Below are positions 9,536 through 19,109 of a DNA stretch of 64,000 bases, piece after piece. The stretch lies in assembly GCA_949296075.1 (NCBI GenBank), contig CASFNG010000013.1, positions 1 through 64,000 on the forward strand, in the 5' to 3' direction. The stretch's first letter is position 1. Each line of letters begins with the position of its first letter. A model generated the notes under the pieces. That model was not told the origin of the DNA. It saw only the letters and a program-made list of their open reading frames with translations, and did no database searches. This DNA is from an uncultured Parabacteroides sp. GTDB lineage: Bacteria > Bacteroidota > Bacteroidia > Bacteroidales > Tannerellaceae. The position numbers and the translations under genes are program-made.

Positions 9536-10095
9536 CAAAAGCGGTCGTCATCGTAGGGATTATCCATTGGCCCCTCGCTTAAGCCATCGAAGCCATCCCG
9601 GTCTAACTCATCGATGTCGTACTCGGAGTCTCCGTAAAAGTCCTCGCCGACCTCCGGTGTCGGGTTCTTCGCCTCGAACTCCTCGATCGAGATCATCTGG
9701 GCGGGAGGCGTACCTGCCGATTTACTACAGATAGGAGCATCGAGATCCTTTCCGGGAACTATCTCACGAAGCTCCATGAAGAAGGCGCGCTCGGTCATGT
9801 AATCAAATACGAAAAGGAGTTTTTGATGCTCATCTTCCAATAATTCGTCTAATCGCGTATCCGCCATGACGTAACTATCCTCATCGGAAGATGTATCCAT
9901 TTCCACTAACGTGATCTCAGTCTTTTTTGTCCAGTCGTCATCACAAATAAAGAAAGAGGTCATTTGGTCTTTCGTATAACCTACGGAGTCAAGGATAGCG
10001 TTCTGTAGGTCTAAGAATGTGGCTTCGGAGTCGATCTTGATCTCTCGCTTGAAGTCATCCACCTCGTCAGATAGAATTAAAAATCTGAATAGCAT
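9535..10095 (-). CDS. pRiA4b ORF-3-like acidic protein
   Basis: A 186-residue protein resembling the plasmid pRiA4b ORF-3 / IS1096 'TnpR' passenger family, from the pattern of N-terminal beta strands ([17 protein letters not shown]), [16 protein letters not shown] and [12 protein letters not shown]. The C-terminal 60 residues are very rich in Asp and Glu. No catalytic motif is seen and no transposase is nearby, so despite the family name this is a chromosomal gene. It is coupled to miaA by a one-base overlap. A TACTTTTG promoter element lies 23 nt upstream. The role is unknown. Confidence 0.7.
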   Translation of the reverse strand: MLFRFLILSDEVDDFKREIKIDSEATFLDLQNAILDSVGYTKDQMTSFFICDDDWTKKTEITLVEMDTSSDEDSYVMADTRLDELLEDEHQKLLFVFDYMTERAFFMELREIVPGKDLDAPICSKSAGTPPAQMISIEEFEAKNPTPEVGEDFYGDSEYDIDELDRDGFDGLSEGPMDNPYDDDRF

Positions 10096-10117
10096 AATCG
10101 TTTCATTTTTACTGGCT

Positions 10118-10125
10118 CAAAAGTA
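10118..10125 (-). promoter_or_regulatory. Candidate -7 element for pRiA4b-like/miaA unit
   Basis: On the minus strand this reads TACTTTTG, a full match to TAnnTTTG, placed so that transcription would start about 15 nt before the ATG at 10095. It suggests that the pRiA4b-like/miaA pair has its own promoter, separate from the lpx operon. Confidence 0.55.
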
Positions 10126-10142
10126 GTAAAAAATATAATAAA

Positions 10143-10222
10143 ACGCCAATAGTCCGACAAGCCAAATTTCAATCAAGCTTATGCTTGACACGATGGTTTT
10201 GAGCTTATGGAACTATTGGCGT
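10143..10222. repeat. Nested inverted repeats after lpxA
   Basis: An 11-bp perfect inverted repeat (ACGCCAATAGT at 10143-10153; its complement at 10212-10222) encloses a second perfect hairpin (TCAAGC-TTAT-GCTTGA, 10173-10188). It fills the gap between lpxA and the pRiA4b-like gene. On the minus strand it is followed by a T-rich run, so it may end lpx transcription, although the 58-nt loop is long for a terminator. Confidence 0.65.
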
Positions 10223-10241
10223 AAGCGTAAGATATACCTTA

Positions 10242-11027
10242 TTACTCGTCGATAGACCCTCTTACGATCCCTCGGTTCGAGGTCTTGATAAAATTGAGTA
10301 TCAAGTCTCTTTCTTCGCTGGGCTCATATTCGGTCTCGATCGCTTTCAAGGCCTCCGTATTATTCAGGCCTCTGGTATATAAGGTGCGATATATATCCTG
10401 GATCAGGAATACTTGCTGATTCGTGAATCCCCGTCTGCGCAAGCCTACGATATTGATCCCGCAGTACACGATCGGGTCACGGCCGATCAACGTATAAGGA
10501 GGAATATCTTTCCCGATGCGCGATCCCCCTTGGATCATGACATGCTTTGAGATACGGGTGAATTGGTGTACCAATGACCCTCCGCTGACGATCGCGTAAT
10601 CGTCGATCTCCACCTCGCCCGCTATTTGGGAAGCGTTTCCGATGATGATATGATCCTTTAATACGCAATCGTGAGCGACATGTGAGTAGGCCATGATCAA
10701 GCAATCGTTACCTACGATGGTCTTTCCTTTGGAGGCAGTACCTCTGTTGATGGTCACACATTCGCGGATAGTCGTGTCATCCCCGATTTCGGCTGTCGTG
10801 ATCTCTCCTTTGAATTTCAGGTCTTGAGGGATTCCGGCTATGACTGCTCCCGGAAATACTCTGCAATTCTTCCCGATTCGGGCACCATCCAATATGACGG
10901 CATGTGGATAGATATGGCAGTTGTCTCCGATTATAACATCTTTCTCGATCACCGCGAACGGATCGATCGTTACGTTTTGTCCTATTTGAGCCTCGGGGTG
11001 AACGACGGCTAAGGGGGATATATTCAT
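10242..11027 (-). CDS. lpxA: UDP-N-acetylglucosamine acyltransferase LpxA
   Basis: First enzyme of lipid A synthesis: moves a 3-hydroxyacyl chain from acyl carrier protein to UDP-GlcNAc. The 261 residues start with a left-handed beta-helix of hexapeptide repeats (about 1-190, e.g. IGKNCR, VIIGDN, IGDDTT) and end in a helical C-terminal domain. The catalytic histidine is His119 in AYSHVAHDC, matching His125 of the E. coli enzyme. It is the last gene of the lpxD-lpxC/fabZ-lpxA operon, 6 nt after lpxC/fabZ. Confidence 0.96.
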   Translation of the reverse strand: MNISPLAVVHPEAQIGQNVTIDPFAVIEKDVIIGDNCHIYPHAVILDGARIGKNCRVFPGAVIAGIPQDLKFKGEITTAEIGDDTTIRECVTINRGTASKGKTIVGNDCLIMAYSHVAHDCVLKDHIIIGNASQIAGEVEIDDYAIVSGGSLVHQFTRISKHVMIQGGSRIGKDIPPYTLIGRDPIVYCGINIVGLRRRGFTNQQVFLIQDIYRTLYTRGLNNTEALKAIETEYEPSEERDLILNFIKTSNRGIVRGSIDE

Positions 11028-11033
11028 CTTTCG

Positions 11034-12419
11034 TTATTTATTTTTTATGATTTGGGCCATGAATTCAGCCTCGCTAACTAATTTGTCTCCAACGAACACA
11101 TAACCTTGCATCGTGGATATGCCGCGGCGGATAGGGGCCAGCAGCTCCAAGCGCAGGATAAGTGTATCTCCGGGGATAACCTTTTGGCGGAATTTCACGT
11201 TGTTGATTGTCATGAAATAGGTGGAATATCTTTCCGGCTCGTCAACGGAGTTCAGCACCAGCAATCCACCTGTCTGGGCCATCGCCTCGATCTGCAACAC
11301 ACCCGGCATGACCGGCTCTTCCGGGAAATGCCCTTGGAAGAACGGCTCGTCAGTAGTGATGTTCTTGACCCCCACGATATAGTTTCCGCCGATCTCTATG
11401 ATCTTGTCGACCAATTGGAAAGGATACCGGTGGGGCAGAAGCTCCCGGATCCGATTGACGTCCATGATCGGAGCGCGCTCAGGATCGTAAACAGGTGCCT
11501 GTACGCTATTTAGCTTGATGTCCTTGCGGATCATCCGGGCAAGTTGGTTGTTGATCTTATGCCCCGGACGGGTAGCGATCACTCGTCCGCGGATCGGTTT
11601 TCCGATCAAGGCTATATCTCCGATCACGTCGATCAACTTATGTCGTGCGGGCTCATTGTCGAAAACAAGCGGCTTATTGTTGATGTAACCCAGTTCCTTG
11701 AGGTTCTTGTGAGGCAGGTTCAGCATATCCGCCAGTTTATCCAGCGATTCCTGGGGGATGATCTGGTCATAGATAACGATCGCGTTATCTAAGTCGCCTC
11801 CCTTTATCAAGTTATGATTGAGCAGCATCTCCACTTCCCGTACGAATACGAACGTACGTGAGGCGGCCAGCTCTGTCGGGAACTCGCTCAAGTCGTTCAA
11901 CGTGGCGAATTGGTTGGACAGTACAGGGGAGTCGAACGAGATCAGCACGTTCACGCTGAATTTGTCATCCGGGAGGATGACCAGCGAGGAGCCGCTCTCC
12001 TCGTCCTTCACCTCAATCTTGTGTTTTACGATATAATAATCTTTCGGCGCTTGCTGCTCTACGATCCCCGCCTTCTGTATACCCTCGGAGAAAAAGCGAG
12101 AGCTTCCATCCAGGATCGGGAACTCGGGAGCGTTCACCTCGATCAGGCAGTTGTCGATCTCATAGGCATATAAAGCCGCCATCGCATGCTCGATCGTACT
12201 TACCTGGACGCCGTTCTTGCTAAGCACTGTGCCCCGTTGGGTGCAGGTCACGTTCTCAGCTAAAGCGTCGATCACCGGCTGTCCTTCCAGATCAATGCGT
12301 TTGATCTTGTAACCGTGGTTCTCCGGAGCCGGATTAAAAGAGATCTCTATCTCTAATCCGGTATGCAATCCTTTTCCTTTCAAGGAGAAGCTTGTCGCAA
12401 GCGTTTTCTGTTTTTGCAT
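11034..12419 (-). CDS. lpxC/fabZ: Bifunctional LpxC deacetylase / FabZ dehydratase
   Basis: A natural fusion of 461 residues, typical of Bacteroidetes. About 1-305 is LpxC, the zinc deacetylase that commits UDP-acylglucosamine to lipid A, with the HKLIDVIGD motif holding zinc ligands. About 315-461 is FabZ, the 3-hydroxyacyl-ACP dehydratase of fatty acid synthesis, with the active-site histidine in HRYPFQLVD and the glutamate in GVLQIEAMAQ. The fusion joins two steps that compete for the same hydroxyacyl-ACP pool. It sits between lpxD (5-nt gap) and lpxA (6-nt gap). Confidence 0.97.
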   Translation of the reverse strand: MQKQKTLATSFSLKGKGLHTGLEIEISFNPAPENHGYKIKRIDLEGQPVIDALAENVTCTQRGTVLSKNGVQVSTIEHAMAALYAYEIDNCLIEVNAPEFPILDGSSRFFSEGIQKAGIVEQQAPKDYYIVKHKIEVKDEESGSSLVILPDDKFSVNVLISFDSPVLSNQFATLNDLSEFPTELAASRTFVFVREVEMLLNHNLIKGGDLDNAIVIYDQIIPQESLDKLADMLNLPHKNLKELGYINNKPLVFDNEPARHKLIDVIGDIALIGKPIRGRVIATRPGHKINNQLARMIRKDIKLNSVQAPVYDPERAPIMDVNRIRELLPHRYPFQLVDKIIEIGGNYIVGVKNITTDEPFFQGHFPEEPVMPGVLQIEAMAQTGGLLVLNSVDEPERYSTYFMTINNVKFRQKVIPGDTLILRLELLAPIRRGISTMQGYVFVGDKLVSEAEFMAQIIKNK

Positions 12420-12424
12420 AGGTC

Positions 12425-13468
12425 TTATTGTTTATTGATTTCTGTCTTGAGTTGTTCTATTTCTCGTTGTAGCTGGCCGATGGTCCGGTAGATGTCCGGC
12501 AACCGGTTAAATATCGCGCTCGATCGCATGAAATTCTTCGCGTTGATAGCCGGGGCCCCCAATAAGGTCATCGGCTCTTTCACGTCGCTGATTACGCCAG
12601 CCTGGGCGCCGAACACGACGTGATCCGTTATATGGATATGTCCGGCCAGACCAACCTGCCCGCCAAACATACAGTGTTTCCCTACCTTCACGGATCCAGC
12701 GATACCAACTTGGGCCGCCATGACGGTATTTTCTCCAATCTCCACGTTATGGGCGATTTGTACCAAGTTATCCAGCTTGACGCCCTTGCGGATGATCGTG
12801 GAGTCCATCACCGCCCGGTCGATGGTCGTATTGGCTCCGATCTCGACATCATCCTCGATGATGACATTCCCTAATTGGGGGATTTTCTTGTAGACTTCTC
12901 CCTCTGGGGCGAACCCGAAGCCGTCAGCTCCTATCACGCTTCCCGCATGGAGAATGCAATTATTCCCGATCTGGCAGTTCTCATAGACGGTAGCATGCGG
13001 ATAAAAGGTACAGTTGTCCCCAACGGTCACGTTATCGCCAATATAGGCATAAGGATAGATCATGCAATTCTTACCCAGCTTCGCGCCCTCGCCGATATAC
13101 GCGAAGTTCCCGATATAGCAATCCTCGCCCACGGTCGCCGAAGCGGCGATGAAAGCGGTGGAGTCAACTCCTTTTTTCTTGCTTTTCGACTTCTCGACCA
13201 GGTTCAGCAAGATGGCGAGAGCCGCATAAGCGTTCTCTACTCTGATGAGGGTCGCCCGGATTGGTTGTTCCGGCTTGAAGTCATTGTTCACCAAGACGAC
13301 GCTCGCCTTGGTGTCATAAATATGATGCGCATATTTTAGATTCGCCAAAAAAGTCAATGTGCCAGGTTTCCCTTCCTCGATCTTGGAGAAGTTACTGACT
13401 TTTACGTCCGGGTCGCCTTCGATCGTCCCTTGCAGGAGGCTGGCAATTTGTTGAGCTGAAAACTCCAT
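12425..13468 (-). CDS. lpxD: UDP-3-O-acylglucosamine N-acyltransferase LpxD
   Basis: Third lipid A step: adds the N-linked hydroxyacyl chain. The 347-residue protein has an N-terminal uridine-binding domain (about 1-100) and a long hexapeptide-repeat beta-helix (about 105-310, e.g. [16 protein letters not shown]). The catalytic histidine is expected in the [14 protein letters not shown] segment near 240. A helical tail follows. It is the first gene of the lpx operon. A weak -7-like CATTTTTG on the minus strand (13531-13538) is the only promoter candidate seen upstream. Confidence 0.96.
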   Translation of the reverse strand: MEFSAQQIASLLQGTIEGDPDVKVSNFSKIEEGKPGTLTFLANLKYAHHIYDTKASVVLVNNDFKPEQPIRATLIRVENAYAALAILLNLVEKSKSKKKGVDSTAFIAASATVGEDCYIGNFAYIGEGAKLGKNCMIYPYAYIGDNVTVGDNCTFYPHATVYENCQIGNNCILHAGSVIGADGFGFAPEGEVYKKIPQLGNVIIEDDVEIGANTTIDRAVMDSTIIRKGVKLDNLVQIAHNVEIGENTVMAAQVGIAGSVKVGKHCMFGGQVGLAGHIHITDHVVFGAQAGVISDVKEPMTLLGAPAINAKNFMRSSAIFNRLPDIYRTIGQLQREIEQLKTEINKQ

Positions 13469-13558
13469 TATTACTATATATTATATTGTGTTTTATCTTT
13501 TTGCCCCGTCATTCTCAGACGGTCAGTTTGCAAAAATGGTGAAAAATATTTAGATGTC

Positions 13559-14401
13559 CTATGCTTTGGCCGTAATAATTCCCTTGTTGAGCAAATAGCC
13601 TGCCATTTCCTCTTGCACCTTGCGGGCCGCTTCCCGGGCTGCCTGGGCGAATGACTCGGTTTTGTCCGCGTAAATGATCGCCCGCGAGGAGTTCACCAAG
13701 AGCCCGCATTGCTCGTTCATCCCGTATTTGGCCACCTCCTCCAAGCTACCTCCTTGGGCACCTACGCCGGGTACCAGCAGGAAGTGGTTCGGGGCGTGTT
13801 TGCGGATGTCGAGGAACATTTTCCCTTGCGTGGCGCCAACCACGTACATCATCTGCTCATCGGTCGCCCATTCTTGAGATTTCCGCAATACCTTCTCGAA
13901 GAGGCGTTCTCCATTGGCATCCTCTGTCAGTTGGAAATCGTGCGACCCTTTGTTGGAGGTCAGCGCGAGCAAGATGACCCATGCCTCCGGATAGATCAGG
14001 AACGGTTTCACGCTATCCTCGCCCATATAAGGAGCCGCCGTTACGGCGTCCACCTTCAGGTGATCGAAGAAAGAGCGCGCGTACATCTCGGAGGTATTCC
14101 CGATGTCGCCTCGTTTCGCGTCAGCGATAATGAACTGATCCGGGTAATTAGTCCGCAGGTAGGATACTGTTTTCTCGAATGCCAGCAGTCCCTTGGTCCC
14201 AAGGCTCTCGTAAAAGGCCATATTAGGCTTGTAGGCCACGCAATAATCCGCCGTGGCATCGATGATCGCCTTGTTAAAAGCGAAGATAGGGTCTTCCTCC
14301 TCCAGCAAATGGCTTGGGATTTTCCGGATATCCGTGTCCAATCCTACGCAAAGGAAAGAACGCTTGCTCTTTATATTCTCGAAAAGTTGCTTCTTGTTCA
14401 T
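13559..14401 (-). CDS. pyrF: Orotidine 5'-phosphate decarboxylase
   Basis: Last step of UMP synthesis: decarboxylates orotidine monophosphate. The 280-residue length marks the longer type-2 form. Motifs are [13 protein letters not shown] near residue 17, the catalytic [14 protein letters not shown] stretch near 90-103, and [11 protein letters not shown] near the phosphate site. It follows prfA by 30 nt in a purM-like/prfA/pyrF group on the minus strand, so two of the three genes serve nucleotide synthesis. Confidence 0.96.
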   Translation of the reverse strand: MNKKQLFENIKSKRSFLCVGLDTDIRKIPSHLLEEEDPIFAFNKAIIDATADYCVAYKPNMAFYESLGTKGLLAFEKTVSYLRTNYPDQFIIADAKRGDIGNTSEMYARSFFDHLKVDAVTAAPYMGEDSVKPFLIYPEAWVILLALTSNKGSHDFQLTEDANGERLFEKVLRKSQEWATDEQMMYVVGATQGKMFLDIRKHAPNHFLLVPGVGAQGGSLEEVAKYGMNEQCGLLVNSSRAIIYADKTESFAQAAREAARKVQEEMAGYLLNKGIITAKA

Positions 14402-14431
14402 TGTTTTTGTGTATATTATGATTAGACCTGT

Positions 14432-15541
14432 TTACAGTTCGGATTCTTTCAGCCGCTCCGCATTCTCAGCCACGATCAGGTGATCCAAGCAATCCTGGAT
14501 GTCCCCGTCCATGAACGCCGAGAGGTTATAAATCGTATAGTTGATCCGGTGATCGGTGATTCGCCCTTGCGGGTAATTGTAGGTACGGATCTTAGCCGAG
14601 CGATCGCCGGTAGATACCATTGTCTTCCGTTTGCTGGCTATATCGTCAAGGTACTTTTGATGTTCCTTATCGTAGATGAAGGAGCGTAGGCGTGTCAATG
14701 CCCTTTCCTTGTTCTTGGGCTGATCCCGTGTCTCCGTACATTCGATCAATATCTCCTCGCTTACGCCCGTGATGGGGTTCTTCCACACATATCGGAGGCG
14801 TACTCCGGATTCGACCTTGTTCACGTTCTGTCCGCCTGCCCCGCCTGACCGGAACGTATCCCACTTGATCTCTCCCTCGTTGATCTCCACGTCGAACTCG
14901 TCCGCCTCGGGCAATACGGCAACTGTCGCCGCCGAGGTATGCACACGTCCCTGCGTCTCCGTGGCGGGCACGCGCTGTACGCGGTGTACGCCCGACTCAT
15001 ATTTCAGCGTGCCATATACCTTCTCGCCCGATACGGTGAAGATGATCTCCTTGAAACCGCCCGAGGATCCCTCGCTGAAACTGGATACGCTGATCTTCCA
15101 GCCTTTCAGTTCGCAATATTTCACGTACATCCGGTAGAGGTCGCCCGCGAATAATGCGGCCTCGTCGCCACCCGTACCTCCTCGTATCTCCACGATCGCG
15201 TTCTTGTCGTCCTGAGGATCGGCGGGTACGAGCAATAGCTTGATCTCCTCCTCCAATGCCGGCACACGTGCGTTACAGCTATCCAGTTCCTCGCGGGCCA
15301 TCTCGCGCATCTCGGGATCTTGTTCCGACTCAAGCAAGGCTTTTGCCTCCTCGATCCCGTTGAGCGCCTTGAGATATTCCGAACGGGCTGCCACGATCTT
15401 CTCCAAGTCGCGGTATTCCTTGTTCAGCTTCACGAAGCGCTTCATGTCGGCGATCACGGCCGGGTCGGTGATCAATGTCCCTACCTCCTCGAAACGGCTC
15501 ACTAAACCATCTAATTTACTCAGTAAACTATTTTCGGCCAT
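14432..15541 (-). CDS. prfA: Peptide chain release factor 1
   Basis: Ends translation at UAA and UAG codons. The 369-residue protein shows the stop-codon tripeptide PAT in RVQRVPATETQGRVH and the catalytic GGQ in RSGGAGGQNVNKVESGVRL, whose glutamine is normally methylated by PrmC. The order of domains and the length are normal and no frameshift is present. It sits between the purM-like gene (15-nt gap) and pyrF (30-nt gap). Confidence 0.97.
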   Translation of the reverse strand: MAENSLLSKLDGLVSRFEEVGTLITDPAVIADMKRFVKLNKEYRDLEKIVAARSEYLKALNGIEEAKALLESEQDPEMREMAREELDSCNARVPALEEEIKLLLVPADPQDDKNAIVEIRGGTGGDEAALFAGDLYRMYVKYCELKGWKISVSSFSEGSSGGFKEIIFTVSGEKVYGTLKYESGVHRVQRVPATETQGRVHTSAATVAVLPEADEFDVEINEGEIKWDTFRSGGAGGQNVNKVESGVRLRYVWKNPITGVSEEILIECTETRDQPKNKERALTRLRSFIYDKEHQKYLDDIASKRKTMVSTGDRSAKIRTYNYPQGRITDHRINYTIYNLSAFMDGDIQDCLDHLIVAENAERLKESEL

Positions 15542-15556
15542 TATTCTTTGGAGGAA

Positions 15557-16723
15557 TTAGTAGGTGAAACGACCCTTCTCGCTTTCGATAATCAATTCAT
15601 TCTTCTCCGCGTCTTCCACGAAGCCTACCACCTGGGCGTCGATCCCGAAACTCTTGGAGATACTGATTACCTCGTCGGCGTATTCGGGAGAGATATAGAT
15701 TTCCATCCGGTGTCCCATATTGAATACCTTGTACATCTCGCTCCAATCAGTTCCGCTTTGCTCTTGGATCGTGCGGAACAGCGGTGGGATAGGGAAGAGG
15801 TTATTCTTGGTGACCCGCTTGTTCTCCACGAAGTGCATCACCTTGGTCTGTGCGCCTCCCGAGCAGTGTACCATACCGTGGATCTGCGGGCGCAACTTAT
15901 CCAGCAATACCTTGATCACGGGGGCGTACGTACGTGTCGGCGAGAGAACCAGTTTTCCCGCGTCGATACCCAAGCCTTCTATCTGATCCGTAAGTCTCAG
16001 GCTTCCGGAATAGACCAACTCAGGCGGTACGGCGGCATCGTAGCTCTCGGGATACTTCTTGGCCAGGTAGTTGGCGAATACGTCGTGGCGCGCGGAGGTG
16101 AGCCCGTTACTGCCCATGCCACCGTTGTACGTTTTCTCATAGGTAGCCTGTCCGTACGAGGCCAGTCCTACGATCACGTCGCCACCCTGTATATGTTTGT
16201 TGTCGATTACGTCGGCACGTCTCATGCGGCAGGTCACCGTGCTGTCCACGATGATCGTGCGGACCAGGTCGCCCACGTCGGCAGTCTCCCCTCCGGTGGC
16301 GTAGCAACCCACACCCATCTCGCGAAGCTCGGCCAGCAGCTCGTCGGTCCCGTTGATGATGGCGGAGATTACCTCGCCCGGGATCAGCAGCTTGTTGCGC
16401 CCGATCGTGGAGGATACCAATATGTTGTCGGCGGCTCCTACGCACAGCAGGTCATCGATATTCATGATCAGCGCGTCTTGCGCGATCCCTTTCCATACGG
16501 AGAGGTCGCCGGTCTCTTTCCAGTACATATAGGCCAGCGATGATTTCGTGCCGGCCCCGTCCGCATGCATGATATTGCAATAATCCGGGTCACCCCCCAA
16601 GATGTCGGGGATGATCTTGCAGAATGCTTTGGGGAAGATCCCCTTGTCGATGTTCTTTATCGCGTTGTGAACATCTTCTTTGGAAGCGGAAACGCCTCTC
16701 AAGTTATAACGTTGGTCACTCAT
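15557..16723 (-). CDS. AIR synthase (PurM)-like protein
   Basis: A 388-residue member of the PurM/AIR-synthase superfamily, probably the phosphoribosylformylglycinamidine cyclo-ligase of purine synthesis in this lineage. Recognisable parts are an N-terminal ATP-binding region with DALIMNIDDLLCVGA (near 82-96) and a glycine-rich GVGCYATGGETADVGDLVR segment (near 135-153). It is longer and more divergent than E. coli PurM (345 residues), so I leave the gene symbol blank. It heads the unit with prfA and pyrF. Confidence 0.8.
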   Translation of the reverse strand: MSDQRYNLRGVSASKEDVHNAIKNIDKGIFPKAFCKIIPDILGGDPDYCNIMHADGAGTKSSLAYMYWKETGDLSVWKGIAQDALIMNIDDLLCVGAADNILVSSTIGRNKLLIPGEVISAIINGTDELLAELREMGVGCYATGGETADVGDLVRTIIVDSTVTCRMRRADVIDNKHIQGGDVIVGLASYGQATYEKTYNGGMGSNGLTSARHDVFANYLAKKYPESYDAAVPPELVYSGSLRLTDQIEGLGIDAGKLVLSPTRTYAPVIKVLLDKLRPQIHGMVHCSGGAQTKVMHFVENKRVTKNNLFPIPPLFRTIQEQSGTDWSEMYKVFNMGHRMEIYISPEYADEVISISKSFGIDAQVVGFVEDAEKNELIIESEKGRFTY

Positions 16724-16768
16724 TTTCTATCTTGTTTGATTCGCGAAGTTAATACTTTTTTGTCTTAC

Positions 16769-17674
16769 TTACCTAAGTTTTAAGACATCTCCTTCCTCTG
16801 GCACGTAATCTTTGTCTTTTTTGTTCATTTTGTACAAGCTCTTGATTTGGATGCCATACATCTGCGCGATACTATGCATCGACTCGCCTATCTGCACCAC
16901 ATGGTCATAATGGGGCTTGTCCGCTTTTTTCTTCTTTTTCTCCAAATAGACGATGTCTCCTTTTTGTAGGGGGAAATTTTCCGGAACCTCGTTATATTTT
17001 CGCAAAGACCTCGCCTTGAATCCTAAATTCCTTGCTATATGCTCAAAACTATCGTTCTCCTTGGCATATACATAGAGCAGCCCGTAGGTACGGTAGATCT
17101 GGTACCTGACGGCCGGCATCTCCTGGTCTCTTGAGGAAGACCGCTTTCCCTTCCCGGAGTCGAACCGATAGAGCTCGTAATCCTCGATCACCTTGATCAG
17201 CTTGTTCGCGTAGGCGCGGTCGGTCGCGTAGCCACATCGTTGCAGCCCTTTGGCCCATCCTTTGTAATCCTTGATGTTCAGCCGGAACAGACTGGCGTAT
17301 CGAGATCGCTCCGCGAGGAAGCGGGAATGATCCTCATACGACTCCTCCACTCGTTTGTATTTCCGGAAGCATTCTCCGCGCAGGTCATCGTCGTGATAAA
17401 CCCGGCCGCCCCGCCAGTCGGAGTGACACTTGATCCCGAAATGGTTGTTTGAGCGGCGGGCGAGGTCACTTTGTCCGGCCCCAGATTCCAGCAGCCCCTG
17501 CGCTAAGGTGATACTTGCCGGGATCCGGTATTTCTTTTGTTGCTGGATCGCCAAGTCGCTGTATCGCTCGATGTATTTCTGGTAGGAGGTTAGCTTACGC
17601 TGACTTGCCGCCCCCGCGTTCAGGCAGGTAAGCGAGAGGAGCATGAGCCCGAGAATGTGAAGGGATAAACGCAT
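16769..17674 (-). CDS. LysM glucosaminidase (peptidoglycan hydrolase)
   Basis: An exported 301-residue cell-wall hydrolase. A signal peptide (about 1-23, cut near AGAA) is followed by a GH73-type N-acetylglucosaminidase domain (about 30-170) with the family motif ITLAQGLLESGAGQS, whose glutamate is the catalytic acid. Two LysM modules near 190-240 and 255-301 bind glycan chains. The ATG at 17674 is chosen over an upstream in-frame start at 17779 because a signal peptide begins there and a -7 promoter element (17704-17711) lies just upstream, inside the longer version. Confidence 0.92.
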   Translation of the reverse strand: MRLSLHILGLMLLSLTCLNAGAASQRKLTSYQKYIERYSDLAIQQQKKYRIPASITLAQGLLESGAGQSDLARRSNNHFGIKCHSDWRGGRVYHDDDLRGECFRKYKRVEESYEDHSRFLAERSRYASLFRLNIKDYKGWAKGLQRCGYATDRAYANKLIKVIEDYELYRFDSGKGKRSSSRDQEMPAVRYQIYRTYGLLYVYAKENDSFEHIARNLGFKARSLRKYNEVPENFPLQKGDIVYLEKKKKKADKPHYDHVVQIGESMHSIAQMYGIQIKSLYKMNKKDKDYVPEEGDVLKLR

Positions 17675-17703
17675 AACTATTTTTTCAGTCCGATTATATC
17701 GTG

Positions 17704-17711
17704 CAAATATA
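17704..17711 (-). promoter_or_regulatory. Candidate -7 element for the LysM glucosaminidase
   Basis: Reads TATATTTG on the minus strand, a full match to TAnnTTTG, 29 nt before the ATG at 17674. It lies inside the longer in-frame open frame and so supports the shorter protein. Confidence 0.55.
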
Positions 17712-17779
17712 TAAAAGAAAAATAGAATCCTTGGGGATGATTTCGGGTTTTGGCCCAAGGTTTTTACCGGGACAGGCAC

Positions 17780-18517
17780 TCATTCAGCGCGGCAGACACG
17801 AGCCAAATAGTCGTAGTGCTCCCCTTTCTCCACGATCTCCGCATGGAAACTCGCTTGCGAGGCATATAGCCGGAGGGTGTTGAAATCGAGATACAGCCAG
17901 TCGAAAGGGTCTCCTTGGATCTGCCCGTACCGCATCTGGAAATCGATCTCGCCAAAATAGGGATCCTCCGGGGCGATGTCCAGATTCCCAGCCTCATCCT
18001 CATATAAGAAACTGAGATCGCTGGAGTCGAGCAACAGTTGCCCTCCCGGGGCAAGAAGTTCTTTCAGGCGAAGGAAGAAAGCGGGTAGGTTCTCCAACTT
18101 GCCTACGATTCCCGATCCATTCATCAAAAGGAGGATCGTATCGAAAGGCCCGGCCAGGCGACGGTCGAAGAAATTTTGTAGCCGTACCTCTTTTACGCCC
18201 CTTTCCCGCATGGCTTCCACGGAGAGCGGGGAGATGTCGATCGCCGTCACTTGCTGCCCCATCTCTTGCAAGGCCAAGGAATGGCATCCGCTTCCCGCGC
18301 CTACGTCTAAGATCTTTCCCCGGCTGAGGCGGAGCGCCGTCTGCTCTAAGGGAGGCATCTGCCGGAATGTGCGGAATAGCTGGGATACGGGGATCTCGTC
18401 TTCCTCGAACATGGAGGAGAATACCCGGAGTTTGCCGGCTTTCCCGTTCTTCAGGTAGTCAGCGATAGCGGCTCCCATCGGGTCTTTGTCGGCGGTCAGA
18501 AGCATTTTGTTCATCAT
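17780..18517 (-). CDS. Class I SAM-dependent methyltransferase
   Basis: A 245-residue Rossmann-fold methyltransferase. The SAM-binding motif I, ILDVGAGSGCHSLAL, is near residues 63-77, followed by motif II VTAIDISPLSVEAMRERG and the LLLMNGSGIVG strand. Substrate is unknown. Two adjacent ATG codons (18517 and 18514) are both good starts. The longer open frame from 18604 is unlikely because a TAATTTCG promoter-like element lies inside it (18548-18555). The gene is divergent from cdd and has no operon partner. Confidence 0.85.
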   Translation of the reverse strand: MMNKMLLTADKDPMGAAIADYLKNGKAGKLRVFSSMFEEDEIPVSQLFRTFRQMPPLEQTALRLSRGKILDVGAGSGCHSLALQEMGQQVTAIDISPLSVEAMRERGVKEVRLQNFFDRRLAGPFDTILLLMNGSGIVGKLENLPAFFLRLKELLAPGGQLLLDSSDLSFLYEDEAGNLDIAPEDPYFGEIDFQMRYGQIQGDPFDWLYLDFNTLRLYASQASFHAEIVEKGEHYDYLARVCRAE

Positions 18518-18547
18518 TGTTGTCGTGTTATGTGTGAATTGTATATG

Positions 18548-18555
18548 CGAAATTA
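18548..18555 (-). promoter_or_regulatory. Candidate -7 element for the methyltransferase
   Basis: Minus strand TAATTTCG, one base off TAnnTTTG, 30 nt before the ATG at 18517. No clear TTTG is seen at the matching distance. Confidence 0.4.
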
Positions 18556-18625
18556 GCGGATTCTTTTTATATTTATCACCTGTGGAGCGCCTGACGCTCT
18601 TCATGAACGGTTAAATTGTGGAAAG

Positions 18626-19099
18626 ATGAAAGAGGTAAGGATCGAGACGGTGGTGAAATCGTATGCGGTGAATGAATTGGATGAGGCCTGTCGTTCGTTG
18701 TATGAGTCCGCTTTTAAGGCGGCGGAGGATGCGTATGCTCCCTATTCGGGATTCCATGTGGGAGCGGCAGCCTTGTTAGAGAACGGGGTAATCGTGGCGG
18801 GTAACAACCAAGAGAACGCGGCTTATCCATCCGGACTTTGTGCGGAGCGTACGGCTTTGTTCTATGCGGGGGCGCGATACCCGGATGTGCCTGTCCGGAT
18901 GTTGGCGATCGCCGCTATCAATGGCGGGGAAAGGGTTGGGCGTGTCACGCCTTGCGGAGCCTGCCGCCAGGTGATGCTGGAGACTGAGCAGCGGCATGGC
19001 AGACCGCTGGCTGTCCTCCTCTGTGGCAAAGAGGAGGCTTGGCTTGTACCTTCGGCAGAGGCGTTGCTTCCCCTTTGTTTCGGGCAATCCGATTTGTAG
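18626..19099 (+). CDS. cdd: Cytidine deaminase
   Basis: Deaminates cytidine and deoxycytidine for pyrimidine salvage. The 157-residue protein has the zinc motif CAERTALF near 70-77 (Cys ligand plus catalytic Glu) and PCGACRQV near 108-115 (two more Cys ligands). The N-terminal SGFHVGAAALLENG stretch is the substrate site. This is the homotetrameric, three-cysteine type by length and ligands. It stands alone, ending in a strong shared terminator with the phosphohexomutase gene. Confidence 0.95.
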   Translation: MKEVRIETVVKSYAVNELDEACRSLYESAFKAAEDAYAPYSGFHVGAAALLENGVIVAGNNQENAAYPSGLCAERTALFYAGARYPDVPVRMLAIAAINGGERVGRVTPCGACRQVMLETEQRHGRPLAVLLCGKEEAWLVPSAEALLPLCFGQSDL

Positions 19100-19109
19100 A
19101 GGCGAAAAA

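Noticed and set aside
15557-16723. Calling the gene purM outright
   Set aside because: It is clearly of the AIR-synthase fold but longer and divergent from standard PurM, so only a family-level call is made.
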